A stretch of DNA of 64,000 nt from Gonium pectorale. Taxonomy: Eukaryota > Chlorophyta > Chlorophyceae > Chlamydomonadales > Volvocaceae. Below the pieces are notes generated by a model that searched no databases, was not told the origin of the DNA, and worked only from the letters and a program-made list of their open reading frames with translations. Where the stretch lies: assembly GCA_001584585.1 (NCBI GenBank), contig LSYV01000029.1, positions 164,523 to 228,522 of the forward strand. Direction: 5' to 3'. Shown here piece after piece: positions 32,294 through 44,700 of the stretch; position 1 is the first letter of the stretch; every line of letters starts with the position of its first letter. Made by a program: the position numbers and the translations under genes.

Positions 32294-35200
32294 TCACTGC
32301 GGGTGCGGGTGCGGGTCGGGCGCCAGCGGCGCGCCCAGGCATGCCAGCGTCTGGCCCGCCGCGTCGATGGCGCGCTGCAGGTCGGCCAGGTGGCTGGCGG
32401 CTGCCATGCGCTGCGAGCGGACGTCCTGCAGACTGGGGCCGCGGAGCCGGCGGGGAGGCGCGGAGCGGTGCACGTCGCAGGGAGTCTCAGGGTTGGGAGT
32501 GCGTGAAGTACGTGGGAATATGGGATGGTGGGCACGCGGCGGGTAGAGGCATAGGAAGGCATTCTCAGTAGAGAGGCCTGGGCACGGCGGGGGGGGGGGT
32601 AGGGGTGGGAGGGTGACGGAGGCCGGCCTAGGCCGCCACATGGGAACCCATGGATGGCCGGCTACGGCCCAAAACTAGAACTAGAACTCGTGCACACGCT
32701 TGTCTCATGGATTTCTCTTTTTTTCTCATGATCCGGATGAGGCCTGGACTGAGCGGATGATAAGAGGTTGCAGTGTCTATGCACTTGGGAACGCAGGAGG
32801 ACGCAGGAGGGGGGGGTGCGGGGGAACGCGATGCAGCTCGGCAGTGGGTACAGAGCATTCGGTCCGGAAGGGTCCGCACCCCAGTGTCGGGATCCTCCAG
32901 TGTTGAATCATCAGCTCGGGCGATCTGGGCTTACCTCTGATGCGCCTCGGACCGCCGCTGCTGCGCGGCCGCCAGCCGGTTGCGCCCCTCGCGCAGCGCC
33001 GCCTGCGTCAGAGCATGGACCGACCGGAACTTTCGTTCACACCGAGCCACCGCCCACGACCGCACCTGCACAAGGCTGTGGCCCCATAACGCCGCATCGC
33101 ATTTATTGCCTTCCCCCGCTTTACGTCACCCTTGCACGCCACCTCAACTGCGCTTCCTAGGCTCTTGCACACCCTCGGGTTAAGGCGTGCCCTCCGCACG
33201 GCAGTGAAGGTAGCTTCGCGGCATGACTTTCATCAAACCCTCGGTTGTGTATGTCCGTAGAGGCTGCCTTCCCCGTTTCTGGTTCTCTTTTTTTTCAACA
33301 TGCGGTTCCCACCTGCCGCTGCTCCACGGCCTCCGAGTTCGCGCGCTCGTGCTTGTGCACCCGGTCCAGCAGCTCCGCTGCCTGCGGTGAATATCCCTTA
33401 CGGTCACAGTACGGTATGGCCGCGGGCCCCCAACGCCTTCCAAACTTCACCCCGCCACCGCCAGCCTGGACGACTGTGCATTGAAGTGGGGAAGTGGAGG
33501 GAGCACCCCGACCCAAGGACATGAGCACAGTGATCAGAAAGGAAGCACCGACGCGAGACCGGCGAGCGGCTGGATTGAGGACCTCACCTGCTGCTCAGCC
33601 GCCTCGCACGCCGCCCGCTTCGCACGGACCTCCTCCTGGGTTTGGTGGGCCGAGAGGGCCGAGGAGCATAAGCCTGGTGCATTGTGGCGCAAGACACTGG
33701 AGGCAAGGTGTCATGCTCCCGAGGCCAGCCATGTGATCCAAATGTCAAACAATGTGACGCATACACGGCATGCGGGGATTGGCCTGCTGCTCATCAACCT
33801 CGCCCGCCATGCCCTGCACTCGGCGCCCTGCTGGAAACATCACACCCCCGGGTGTTGGAGAGGAAAACGCATACGACGAGCGTAAGCGCGAAAGTGATGG
33901 CGTCGTTGTAGGACCCGGCTCCAGAGGCAGTCGAAGGGGTGATGACCCCGGGGTGTGTATGACCGTAGAGGCTGCCTTCCCTGTTTCTGTTTCCTTTTTC
34001 CTGCTGAACGGGGAGCAGAAACGCACCTTGAGGCCCTCACGCTGCTCGCGCTTCTGTCGCACTGCTGCGGTCAACGCCACCATGTCGTACGTGGACCGCG
34101 CAACGTCGAGGCGCTGCTCTGCCTGCATTGAGTCAAACGGGCATCCGAACGTTCAGCCAGGAGGCCGTCAGCTGAATACCAGTCACGGCGTTGTTCGCAG
34201 GGCAACAGACCGGCGACCCATGGGTCATTTTAGCCAGCGGCGCGCCGTACATGCGCATTCACATGCTCATCCCCAGCAGCAACGGACGCGAGACAGCTTC
34301 AAATCCGTTGCCGTTCATGGACATCGATCCCACCGACGGTAAAACGCCACGAATGTGTAAGCCCGCTTGCATTACTGGTTTGCGATTTGCTGGGAATGTA
34401 TGGGGGATGGAGAGGAGGAATAGTGGGCGCCGCACCTTCTCCACCTCGGCCTCCAGCTGCGCCACGGGCTCCTTCAGCTGCTGCTCGTACTCACAGACCC
34501 GCTCGCTGTAGCGGTAGCAGCGGGCGGCCTCAGCCTCGATGGCGCTCTCCAGTCGCCGGCGCTCCGACGCCAGGCACCGGTGCGCCACCCGGAGCCTGCG
34601 GACCGAAGGTTCCCAGTTGCGGCTGGTGCTCTCAAGGCTCCTTTACATGGGTGTGTCGGCGCTTGGTTAGCGACTCCCCTGTCCAGAACGCGTCCGCGAC
34701 ACCAGAGCAAAGTGTCGGGGGCTTTGGGCGGTCCCGTGGTGCCATGGCCACGTGTTAGTCTGTGTGGCACCGCGCGACACCCGCGCATGTCCCTTTCAAA
34801 TCACCACACCAGCGCGCAGCTGGCGGGGGGGGGGGAACGGCAGCAATTTGCCGTCCTGCTTGAGACATGGCCGCTTGCGACGGACCCAACGTCCCCTCCG
34901 CTATTCCGCACTCCTCCCGGGGGCCTCCCGCTCATTCCTTTGCTCATCGCGCCGCCTCACCCCATCAGCCGCTCCCCCCCGTCGGCCCGGGCCTGCTCCT
35001 TCTGCAAATCCGACAGGTGCTGCAGCGCCAGCCGCTGCGCTGAGGCACACCCCTCCTGCGCCCGAAAGATCCGCTGCTGCAGCCGCGCCTGCGGTGGGGC
35101 CAGCCGCGGAGACATGCGCAACCCATCTGTGTTCAGCTGAGTGCAAGGTAGGCAGGCAGGCAGGCGGGCAGATACAGATACAGATTACAGGCAGGCATGT

Positions 35201-36175
35201 GAACCGCATAGGGCAGGTAGGGAGTGTGCGGTGAAGGGGGGAGGGAGGCGGAGGCGCCATCGGCGAAGGGGGATGGAGATCGCGTGTCCGAATGGAGGGT
35301 GTCTTGCAGACGGGGCGAGATTACGCCGCGACTTTACTGCTTTACTGTCCGGCATCCGGTTTTGCTAGGGAAATACAGATCGCATTCACCTTTTTGGTTT
35401 GGCGCGTCAAACGGGCCGTGCTTGTCGAAACGTGGGGCTGCATACCTGGTCGGCCTCGCGAGCCCGCAGCGCGCCCTCGAGCGCCTTTCGCCGCGCTGCC
35501 TGCGCCTCCCGCTCCTGCTGCCGGCTCTTGAGCAGGGCCTTCAGCGGCACACAGAGAATACATCTCGTCAGCCTGGCTCGCAACGCCTTGCCATCCCACT
35601 TCGCTCCTCACCTCGGTTTCCCGGATGCGCAGCGCCCACACGAGGAGCGACGAGTCCATGGCCGAAGTGGCGATGGCACGGGAGCCTGTTTGCACACACG
35701 GGTGTGGGTATCGCGAACTGCGAGGCTGAGGCAACCGACATGGTTCTGGATCTCGTTTACTACGTGGTTTTGGCGGGAGGCCGCTGCAGCATGTTTGCAT
35801 CCCACGGCACGTTCTCAACTTCTCACATAAGACATGCGACATGAACCGCGGGTCGTTGTGCAGGCCAGCGCGGTAGAGCAGCCACCCCGGAGAGGGGCGC
35901 ACGGAGGCGGATGAACACAGCGGCCAAAACGGACCGTTACACTTGCACCCACCACGGGGTTCTTGTGTATACCCGCCAAGTTCCTCTGCGCTCGGCCCCG
36001 CCGACGCACAGATGTCCGCTCCACACATTGGCACCGCACACGGCTGCATGCGTGTGCCAGACCGTCGCCCCAGCCACCTCCGCTCCAAGTGCTCCTTGAC
36101 CGAAAACCCGGCCGCATGCCTCCGGAGCCTATCGCCACCGCGATAAAAGCACTCGCCCGCCAACTCCAGGGACAT
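32294..36175 (-). CDS. Coiled-coil protein, unrecognised (about 407 aa)
   Basis: Exons in order of transcription: 36175-35827, 35685-35612, 35538-35446, 35088-34961, 34595-34436, 34122-34027, 33635-33588, 33381-33313, 33002-32935 and 32432-32294. Every junction keeps phase. From about residue 115 the product is nearly continuous Ala/Arg/Glu/Gln/Leu coiled coil, for example KALLKSRQQEREAQAARR, LASERRRLESAIEAEAARC and AALREGRNRLAAAQQRR. It ends DPHPHPQ. No motor, EF-hand or other domain is visible, so a structural role (cilium, basal body or vesicle tether) is only a guess. The first exon is doubtful. Its Cys/Trp-rich middle looks unlike the rest, it may hide an intron, and a later ATG at 35842 could be the start. 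The gene begins 115 bp after the NSRP1 stop. Confidence 0.78.
33247..33312 (-). repeat. Dispersed repeat abutting a splice donor, copy 1
   Basis: On the minus strand it contains GGGGAAGGCAGCCTCTACGG followed by ACATACAC. It begins at the donor of the exon ending at 33313. It is closely similar to 33957-34026 and related to 4540-4590. Confidence 0.7.
33957..34026 (-). repeat. Dispersed repeat abutting a splice donor, copy 2
   Basis: On the minus strand it contains AGGGAAGGCAGCCTCTACGG followed by TCATACAC, starting at the donor of the exon ending at 34027. The A-rich run before the core is also shared with copy 1. The rest of the two introns is unrelated. Confidence 0.7.
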
Positions 36176-36290
36176 GCTGCTCAGGCTGAGCGCAGCGTTC
36201 AGCACCAGCACGCGGTGGCCACACCCTCGCCGACCGCACACGCCGAGTGCCAGCGCCGGGGCAGCCCAAAGCCCCCGACCCACGGGTCGG

Positions 36291-38705
36291 TCAGCCCGTC
36301 TTCTGCTGCTTCCGAGCAAGGTAGCGCTCCCTCGCCGACAGTACAGCCGACTCGTCGTTTCGCCGTTTGGCACCAGCACCACCCGCCACCTGGCCCGCTG
36401 CGGTGGGTTCCACCCCTCCCGCAGGCTCAACCGCCGCCCCCGATCCCGCTGCCTCCGTGCCGCCGGTCCCGCTGCCGGCGGCCCGCGGCGCCGCGGAGGC
36501 CGCGACCCGCTTAGACGGCTCGGACGGCTGCTGCGCGCCCTCCTGCCTGCTGCTGCCGCCTGCTGCGTCCCGCTCGCTCCCCCCGCGCGCCTCCTCAGCT
36601 CCCTCGCCCCCTTGCCCCTGCCCCTGCTGCTGCTCACGCATCCGCTTCTCCCGCATTGCCCGCTCCGCTTCCAGTCGCAGCACGTTGTACCGGTCGAGCT
36701 GCGCAAGCACCTTGGCCGAGGGGCCTGCATGGCAGCGGGCAGTCAGGGCAACGCACGACCATGTTTATGACCAGGAGGGTAATGACATCAGCCGGCAAAA
36801 TCGGAGCCGTCCTGGCACGGGGACATATCAGCAGAGTGTCGAGGTAGGCGTGGCGTCCATGAAAAGTGCAAGCGTACTCATGACTCGACATGAACCGCGA
36901 GGCTGATTCGCCGCCACACGCGCCCGCACCTGCGCCTCCCGCAGGCGACGCCGAGCGCTCCTGCGCCTCGCGCGCGCCGCCCTGCCCTCCGGCTTCCCCT
37001 CTCCGCGGCGCAGGCGAGCCCTCCCGCTCGGACGACGGGCCCCGCTCGGCAGCCCGCTCCCCCTCCGCGCTGCCCTCCCGTGACTGCTTCTTGTCCCCTG
37101 CCGCCGCCGCCTCCGCCGCTCCCGGCTTGGCTGTCCCGTACGCGACGTTCTTTGTGAGCAGGTTGGCGTAGAAGTTGCCGAGATGGCCCACCCGGCGCAC
37201 GTCGTTGCGCTGCTCCTCCAGCTCCCTGGCGCGGGAGAGGGAGCGGCGTGTGGTTTCGGCAACGGGGAGGGAGTCGCAGCGTTGGCAGGCAGTCTCCGAT
37301 GAGAGGAGCCGGAAGCGCATGCCAAAAACAGTTTCGAGTTGTCCCCGGCCGAGTGGTGACAAGTTCCGAGAGTCCTTTTGGCGACCGGGAGGGAGCGCAG
37401 ACTGCGGGATTCCGCCGAACTGGGCGCGCGCCAAGGAAGCATTGCTGCCTGGCACACCACTCGACTCTATGCAGCCATGGATGATGGGTTGCCATGTAGC
37501 AACGTCAGGCAGCGAGCGCCTGCACTCCTCTGCGCCCTCCCACCCACGTATGTAGCACGCCGCGCACGCACTTTTGCCTCTCCGCCTCCTGCCACTTCTT
37601 GTCCTCCTCGAGCTTCTTGCGGTAGGCGCTCGTCACAAAGCGCTCCTTGTCTTCGTACAGGTGGTCCTCCTGCTGCCGCTCCTTCACCATGCGGCGCTCG
37701 TACAGCACATCCTGTTTGAAGGTACGGCGTGTGTACGGCAGGGAGGGAGGAGCGTGTCGGGGGAGGGGAGCAAAAGCCGAGGAGCATTTTATGGCGGCTA
37801 AACTGCGAGGACAACAGGCAATCCCTGTACAACCGACGTCTCTTCCGGTCCCGGCCCATCCACCCATATACTCTCTCCCCCGCTTCAGCTTCCTCCTGAT
37901 TAACATGAAGTACTCTCTCTTCGTCCGCTGAGCCTCACCTGCTCCTTGCCGTGTTGGAGCGCTTGCCGCCCTCCCCCTCCCCTGCCTGCTCCCGCGGAGG
38001 CACGCACCCCACCGCACCCAAGGCCTTCACACTGGGGTTTCGTCGTTTAGGTTTCGTCCAAAGAAAACCCCACCTGCTCCCTCTTGCGCTGCTGCGCCTG
38101 GTCCAGCAGCGAGGCAATGTACTTGCTCTCACGCTGCACCTTGTCCTGCTGCTTCGGGGCCACGCGGGCCTCCTGGATGCTGTCGTACACGCCGTCGTAG
38201 TCAAAGGCCGTCGGGTCGGCCGCCAGGGCCTCCTCATACATCTGCTGTACCTGCGGGAACAGGCCGCACCGCATGGGGAAAAGGGAGGTTTGGGGATGGG
38301 GTAGGGAAAGGGCCGGGCTATTCGTGCATGTTTTCATGAGCGACTAAGGCCACGCGCTGGTGGGAGCAACGGAGGATGTTCCACCTTGCGGTGTCGAACA
38401 TCAGGAAGAGAACGGAGAATGCAGGGCGCGGTCGGCGAGGTGCCAGAGTTCCAGGCCCACACGGTGTCCCCCGGGACGGTCCTTGCCTTGGCTGCCGCGC
38501 GCTTCTTGTCCGCCTGGCGAGCAATCTGTCGCTCTACGTCTTCTTCCTCCGAGTCATCGTCCCCGAACACGTTTGCTGGGGCGGCCTTTCGCTGTTGTGC
38601 AGCTCCTGCCGCTCTCGCAAGGCCGGCCTGCTTGGGCTGCACCTTCTGAAGGCCATATTGCACGCCTTTTTGACCAATTATGATGCCACCGGGTTGCTTG
38701 CTCAT
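36291..38705 (-). CDS. NSRP1: NSRP1/CCDC55 homologue, nuclear speckle splicing regulator (421 aa)
   Basis: Regulator of alternative splicing in nuclear speckles in animals. Exons in order of transcription: 38705-38487, 38250-38074, 37711-37572, 37225-36930 and 36724-36291; phase closes throughout. The family signature is clear: QYGLQ near the N-terminus, then ANVFGDDDSEEEDVERQI, ADPTAFDYDGVYDSIQE, ESKYIASLLDQAQQRKREQ, and the invariant core DKERFVTSAYRKKLEE at about 157-172. HLGNFYANLLT in exon 4 follows as in animal proteins. Exon 4 then turns into a Glu/Arg/Ser/Gly-rich segment. The C-terminus LSARERYLARKQQKTG is also a conserved end. The first intron uses a GC donor (AAG then GCAAGG), supported because phase and homology both continue into VQQMYEEAL. 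Start at the first ATG of the conserved N-terminus. Expected to be nuclear. Confidence 0.92.
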
Positions 38706-38958
38706 GGTTCGGTCGTTGTGCCAAAACTTCCCGGTTGCCCCTGCAACCTGGATTGTTATGATTCGTATCAAAACACTGAGTAAACATGGGATGCTATTCA
38801 TAAATTAGTGTTGCGACTACCGTGTCTGCCGTTCCAAAAAGCTCCGGCAATTGCTTCTTGACAACCGATGCATTCACCTTTAGGAAATATCGTCATGGCA
38901 TAGCAGGTGGACGGAAGGGAAGGATGGCGGTGCCCTCGACAGTTTGACCCCAAGCACC
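38706..38958. promoter_or_regulatory. Divergent promoter region between NSRP1 and the large TFIIS-N-like gene
   Basis: Only 253 bp separate the two start codons, so one short region must drive both transcripts. It is less GC-rich than the genes on either side. No clear TATA box is seen. Confidence 0.6.
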
Positions 38959-41760
38959 ATGACCTCGCCCCAGCCGAACGGAGAGCTTGGAGGCGCCGTG
39001 GACAAGTTGGTGTTTTCTTCTTGGAAGGAGGCAAGCGAGGCCTTGCTGGTGCGCACTGCGCATGGCGGGGGCGGTTTACAGCAGAGTGTTTGATGCAGAT
39101 CAAGCACAAAGGTGCTCAATGCTACATTGAGTTCCTCCTGGTGACGGACGAGGGGAACGAGGTGCTGGCCATCTCCGCTGACGACCATGGGAACTCGCAC
39201 TACCACTACACCTCTACCCCGGCCTTCCGCGCCAAGTATGGGTCGCTCAACAGCAAGAATCGGGCGGAGACGATCAGCTGGTGAGGGGGCTGGTGCCGCC
39301 ACCGTGGAACGGGCAAGGGTGTGGGGAGGGTTTGGGTTCGTGCCAAAACCCACGCACCCTGGAAGAGTTGCCTGCATTGCACTCGGCCGTGAAGACATAC
39401 TAGTGCGCTACTGTGGGTTGCGGCAGCTGGCGCTCTGCCTCCATCCGGCCATCCCATCGGCTCGGCCTATGCATTTCCACCGCTTGCAGGTTGGAGATGG
39501 TCATAAAGGAGTCTCGGGTCAAGGTGGATGGACACCTGGCTGCGGAGGCGGCGCACGCCGGGGAGCCCACGCCCGACAACCCCCTGGGATTGTACTACAC
39601 TCAACACAAGTAGGGATGGCTACCCATCTCTGCGCAACATCCCTGTGTGTTCCATATCGACCCAAGATTCGCATCGGAGCCATCAATTGTTGCCTGCTGA
39701 TAACGACCGATGGGTGCCGGTGCTCTCCTCTCCTTCCAGCCCCGCGCTCCACGCCCCTTACGCCTGTGAAGCCTTCGACGAATCGGGGTGACGTGCGCCC
39801 CGGATTTCCTGCTTAGGACAGCTTCCAAATCTCAAGCCCTCGCCCTGCGCGCTGCCCCGTCCACACAGGGTGGAGAAGGTGTCGCACCCCGACGGCTCCC
39901 ACACCCAGTACTACTACCTGCTGGACCAGTACGGCACCTGGCACCTGGCGGTGCTTGGCGAGGAGCGGGCGCGGGACGGACACTACCTGTACAAGGCGGT
40001 GAGGGCTGTGCGGGGGAGGGCCTTCGGGGAGAGCTCTGGGCGAGAGCTTGGGCGTTAGCGCCCTGCAGGAGCCCATCCCCTCTTAAGCTCGACTTCCCAG
40101 GCTGCCTGACAAACGCTTGCCATCGCGCAGGACGCATCGCACCTTGTTGCCGCGCCCCTTGGTCTATATCTCACGCCGTCTATCTCTAAGTGGGCAACTG
40201 CCTCGGCATGCTGACACACACGTCTCTTCCCTGCCGCCCGACCTTTCGCTGCCATCCGCCGCTCCCCCTTCCTTCCCCTCAGACGGATGACTTCGCCTCA
40301 CGCCACCCGCTTCAGTGCCACTGCCAGAAAGACGTGATTCACTGGCTGGAACAGCGCATCACACACCACCGCCCGCAGCAGCACGGCCAGGGCCAGCCGC
40401 AGCAGCAGCAGCCGGCCGCAGGCCTGGCCGCGGGAGCGGGCGGCCCGGGGGAGGCTTCCGTCACTCCCGATGCAAATGCGGCTCTGGCGGCGCTAACGGC
40501 GATGGGGGCGGCCCCGGGTTCTGGGGCGGATGGCAGCCTTCTAATTGCGGCGGCCCCACCGCTGCCGGACGGCCTGCCTCACGCGCAGCTCATCCCGCCT
40601 CCCGCGGAGGACCAGCCGTCGCCCGAATCCGCGTCCGGGGGCCGACAGGCAGGGGCTTCCCCCCACCAGGCGACGCCACAGCAGGCAGCCTCGGGAGCGG
40701 CTGCTGCTGCTGCGGCGGTGGTTGGGGTGGTGCAGGGCCACCTGCCGGCTGGGTCGCCCTCGCAGCTGCTGGGATACCTCCCGGGCCAGCACGGGCTGAG
40801 CGCAGTGCTGGATCAGCAGGTGGGCCAGGCGGGGGAGCAGGCTTCGGAACAGCCCCTCGAGCTGTCGCTTGAGGAGGGCTCTGGTGTGCCCGCCGGTGGT
40901 GGTAGTGGTGGTGGTGGCGGCGCTGGTGGCGGCGGTCTGTTTGAGATCGCGCCGCTGCAGCTTCAGCCCGCGCCCGAGAGCCTTGCCTTTCAGCCGGCCG
41001 CACCACAGGCCGGAGGCATGCCGCCCGCGGCCCTCGCGCAGCTGCTGCCCGTGCTGCCGCTGGCTGGCGTGCAGCAGCCTGGTGTGCCGCCCACGGCGGC
41101 GCCGCAGGGGCCGTCAGCCGTGGCGTTGTTCCCTCCACAAGCACAGTTGAACGGCTCGGGCCCGCAGTGTGCGTCGGCCGACGGCCCGGTCCTGCAACAC
41201 CCTGCGCAGCCCCCGGCCCCAGGGCAGCAAGCCCAGGGCCACCACGAGCCGGGCATGCAGGGCGCAATTGCGGCCGGACAGCCGCCGCCGTCGTCGCCCG
41301 CCGCGGCGGCACCTGCAGCAAACGGGGTCCCTCCTCCGCAGGTGCGTTGGGGGGCCACGGCTTGATGCCGGGATGATAAGGGAAGCATTGGTTGTCGCGA
41401 TGTAGCGGAGCATGAACGCTGAACCCTCATTGGCCATGAGTTAGCAATGTCCTTGGACTCCGGATTCTGTCTTACCGCCCAACCCTCGCCTGACCCTTCC
41501 AGCCCTCACCCCAAGCACAGCTGAAGCAGGAGCCTATGGTGCAGCAGCCTGCGGCACAGCACACACCGCAGCTTCCGCTGGCGCCGCAGCTGGCACAGCC
41601 TCCTCCGCTGCAGGGCCTGGCCGTGCAGGCGCCGGCCCCGGTGCAACAGCAGCCTGCCAGCACGCTGCCATCTCTGCCGCCGGCGCAGCAGGCCGCCGTG
41701 GCAGCCGCTGCAGCCGCGGCGGCCGCAGCCATGCAACAACACCAGCAGCAGCAACAGCAA

Positions 41761-41792
<32 letters not shown>

Positions 41793-44700
41793 GCAGAACT
41801 TTCAGTTCCAGCTGCAGTACCAAATGCAGTTGCAGCTTCAACAGCAGCTTCAGGGTCAGCAGTTGGGCAGGCCCGCTCAGACACCCGGCGGCCAGCTGCA
41901 GCAGATGCCGGGGCTCTTCACGGCGATGCTGACCGGGGGTGAAGCCCCTGCCGGCAGCCAGCCCGCGTCGGGGAACGGACCCATGAGCTTGCAGGCGGCG
42001 TATCAGCAGCAGCAGGTGCCCCAGCTGCCCCAGCAGCAGCAGTGGGCCATGCAGCAAGCCTTCCTCGCACAGCAGCAGCAACAGCAATGGCAACAGCAGC
42101 AGCAACAACAACAGCTGCAGGAGCAGCAACAACAGCAGTGGTACCAGCAGCAACAGCAGTGGTACCAGCAGCAACAACAGCAACAGCAGGGACAGCAGCT
42201 GCAGCAGCTGTACCAGTCAGCTGGCAGTGGCTGTGGGGTGACCCAGGACCTGCAGCAACAACAGCAGCAGCAGTATCAACAACAACAACAGCAGCAGCAG
42301 TATCAACAACAACAACAGCAGCAGCAGTATCAACAACAACAACAACAACAGCAGTTGCTCGCCGGTCCCCACTTCGCCGGCATGCAGGGGCTACAAGGCC
42401 AGGCGGGGACTGGTTGGGCGCCCGGCAGCACCCCGCTCGGCGCCATGGGAGTGCAGCAACCCAACATGCAGCCACAGCTGCAGGGAGCTGCCTACGCCCA
42501 GGCCCCGGGGCAAGGGACTGCCGGCATGGGGCCTCAGGCGCTCCCGCCCATGCCCAGCAACATGGGCATGGGGGCAGGCTCCTGGTCGCCCGATCCGTCC
42601 CTTTACGGAGCGGGGGCGATGGGGGGCTATGGCTACGGGGCCCAGCCCTTCTTCCAGCAGCAGCAGCAGCAACAACACCAGGGGCAGCAGTTGTCGCTGG
42701 CGGACGCATCCGGCGGGGGCACGCATGGCTACGGGGCTGCGGCGGCGCAGGTTGCGGGGGGTGCGATGCCGCAGGCTATGGGAGGGCCGAGCGCTGCTGC
42801 GGGCTTCCAGCAGCAGCCGCAGCCACAGCAGGGCCTGGCAACCGGGCTGTCTCATGGCGGGCGGGGAGGCCATGGGCACGCCCACCACCACGGCGGGCGC
42901 GGCGGCCAGGGCGGGCGCGGCTCCAGCAACAAGCACAAGTGAGCGCCATCACCTTTGCTATCACCCCTTGCGCTGAGCTACATGTAGTTCCTGTTCCGCT
43001 GGCGCGTTGCTTCTCAAGATGAGCATGAGGAGAAGGCTTTTGGAGTTACCGTATCTGCCCTGTCGTGGCTGTCCCTCAGACTGGCGGGTGTGGCGGAGGT
43101 CGCACACCAGCGGAAGCTCGCGCGAATCGCCGCCGCGGGCGAGGAGGCGGTGCGCGCTGCGCAGGGAGCGTACCTGGCCTCGCTGCGCCATGCGGCGATG
43201 ACGGAGGCGGCGCAGCAGGAGGCGCTGCGCAAGACACTGGCGTGCTGGGTCCGTGGCCAGGTCGGTCGCTAGCGCATCGCCGACAGCGTCCCGGTGTCTG
43301 GCTGTGTATTATGATGATACAAAGGCTCGTCACTGTACTGACATGGCAAGTTTGGGTGCCGACTAAAGCCCTCCTGCCCAAGAAAACGCCCACGCCGAAG
43401 GTGTATTCGATTGTGCGACTCTCAGTAGGTGCTTTGCTGCCCACACTCCAGCCATTTTGACATTCATCAACGCGATCCCGCCCTACCGTGCAACCCCGTT
43501 GCCCTGTCCGCATAGGTGTCCGAAGAGGAGGCCAACGTTAGCGGGGCGCACGAGATGCTGGAGCAGATGCTCCGGGACGCGGACCGCAGCCGAACCGCCG
43601 AGGTGCCTTTCCTCTCCACCGACCATCTGCTGGAGCTTACGCGCGCTGGCGCCGGGGCCGCCGCCAGTGCAGCGGCGTCAGCGGTGCCCCGGCCTCCAGA
43701 GGCTCGGCCCCAGGCGCTGCCTCCCGCGCTTGGTACGCCGCTGGCCATTCCAATGGACGCTGTGACACTGCCGCCGATGTTCCCTCCAGCGCCGACCCCG
43801 CCGCAGCAGTCGCCGTTGCCGGCGCCGGCGCCGCTGCCACCGTCGGCTTCGCCGCCGCCGGCTGCGGCGGGGCTGATGCCGTCGCAGGCGGAGCAGATGG
43901 CTGCGGTGAGCAGCCTCAAGGCCCTGCTCATGGACGTGGACGGGCCGTTGCTTGGGCTGGGGTTGGGTGGTCTGCTGGGCCAGGCTGCTGACGCGCCGGG
44001 CAGCGGTGGCGCCGCGAACGCAGCGGGGCGGTCAGGCGCCGCAGAGGCGACCTCGGCGCAAGCGCCAGCTGTGCCCGACGCTTGCCCCGCCCCTGAGCAG
44101 GCCGCGGCCGCAGCCGCCTCGGGCAGCGCAAAGGCGGAGGCCACCGGGGCAGCATGCGCCGATGTGGAGATGACCGAGGCGGCGCATGGCACGGCTGCTG
44201 CAGCTGCGCCGAGTCCGGCGCCGCCCCCCCAACCGGACGTTGGCGCTGCTGGACCAGCGACGGCGGCGGCCGCCGAGGCCGCGATTGGGCCTTTGGTGGG
44301 CGCAACCACGCCAGCGGCCGCCGCTCCGGACACGGCGCCTGCTCCAGACTCCGGACCGGCTGGCCCTGTGGAGGCGCCGGCCGCGGAGGCGCCTGCTCGG
44401 CCTCTGCCCCTGCTCGCCGCGCCCATGATGCCGCAGGGGCCGGTGGGCGCGGCTGCCACGGCGGCGTGCGCGGGCAGTGCGCGGACGTGGGCGTTTTCGG
44501 ACCCGCATCGATCGCGCCACGGCGTGCGCATCGCGCTGGAGGCGCTGCGGGAGGTGGCGGCGCTGTGCCCGCCCGTGACCAGCATGGCGGCCAGTAGGCT
44601 GGTGGACACGGTGAGTGTTGTACATTGCGGTACGGCGTGTTGTAGCATAGTCGCCTGCAGATACGGGTTATACTTGGTGCTGTAGCTCTGATCGGCTGTG

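Noticed and set aside
41506..42183. Minus-strand poly-Leu 'membrane protein' frame
   Set aside because: It is only the complement of CAG repeats, which read as CTG (Leu).
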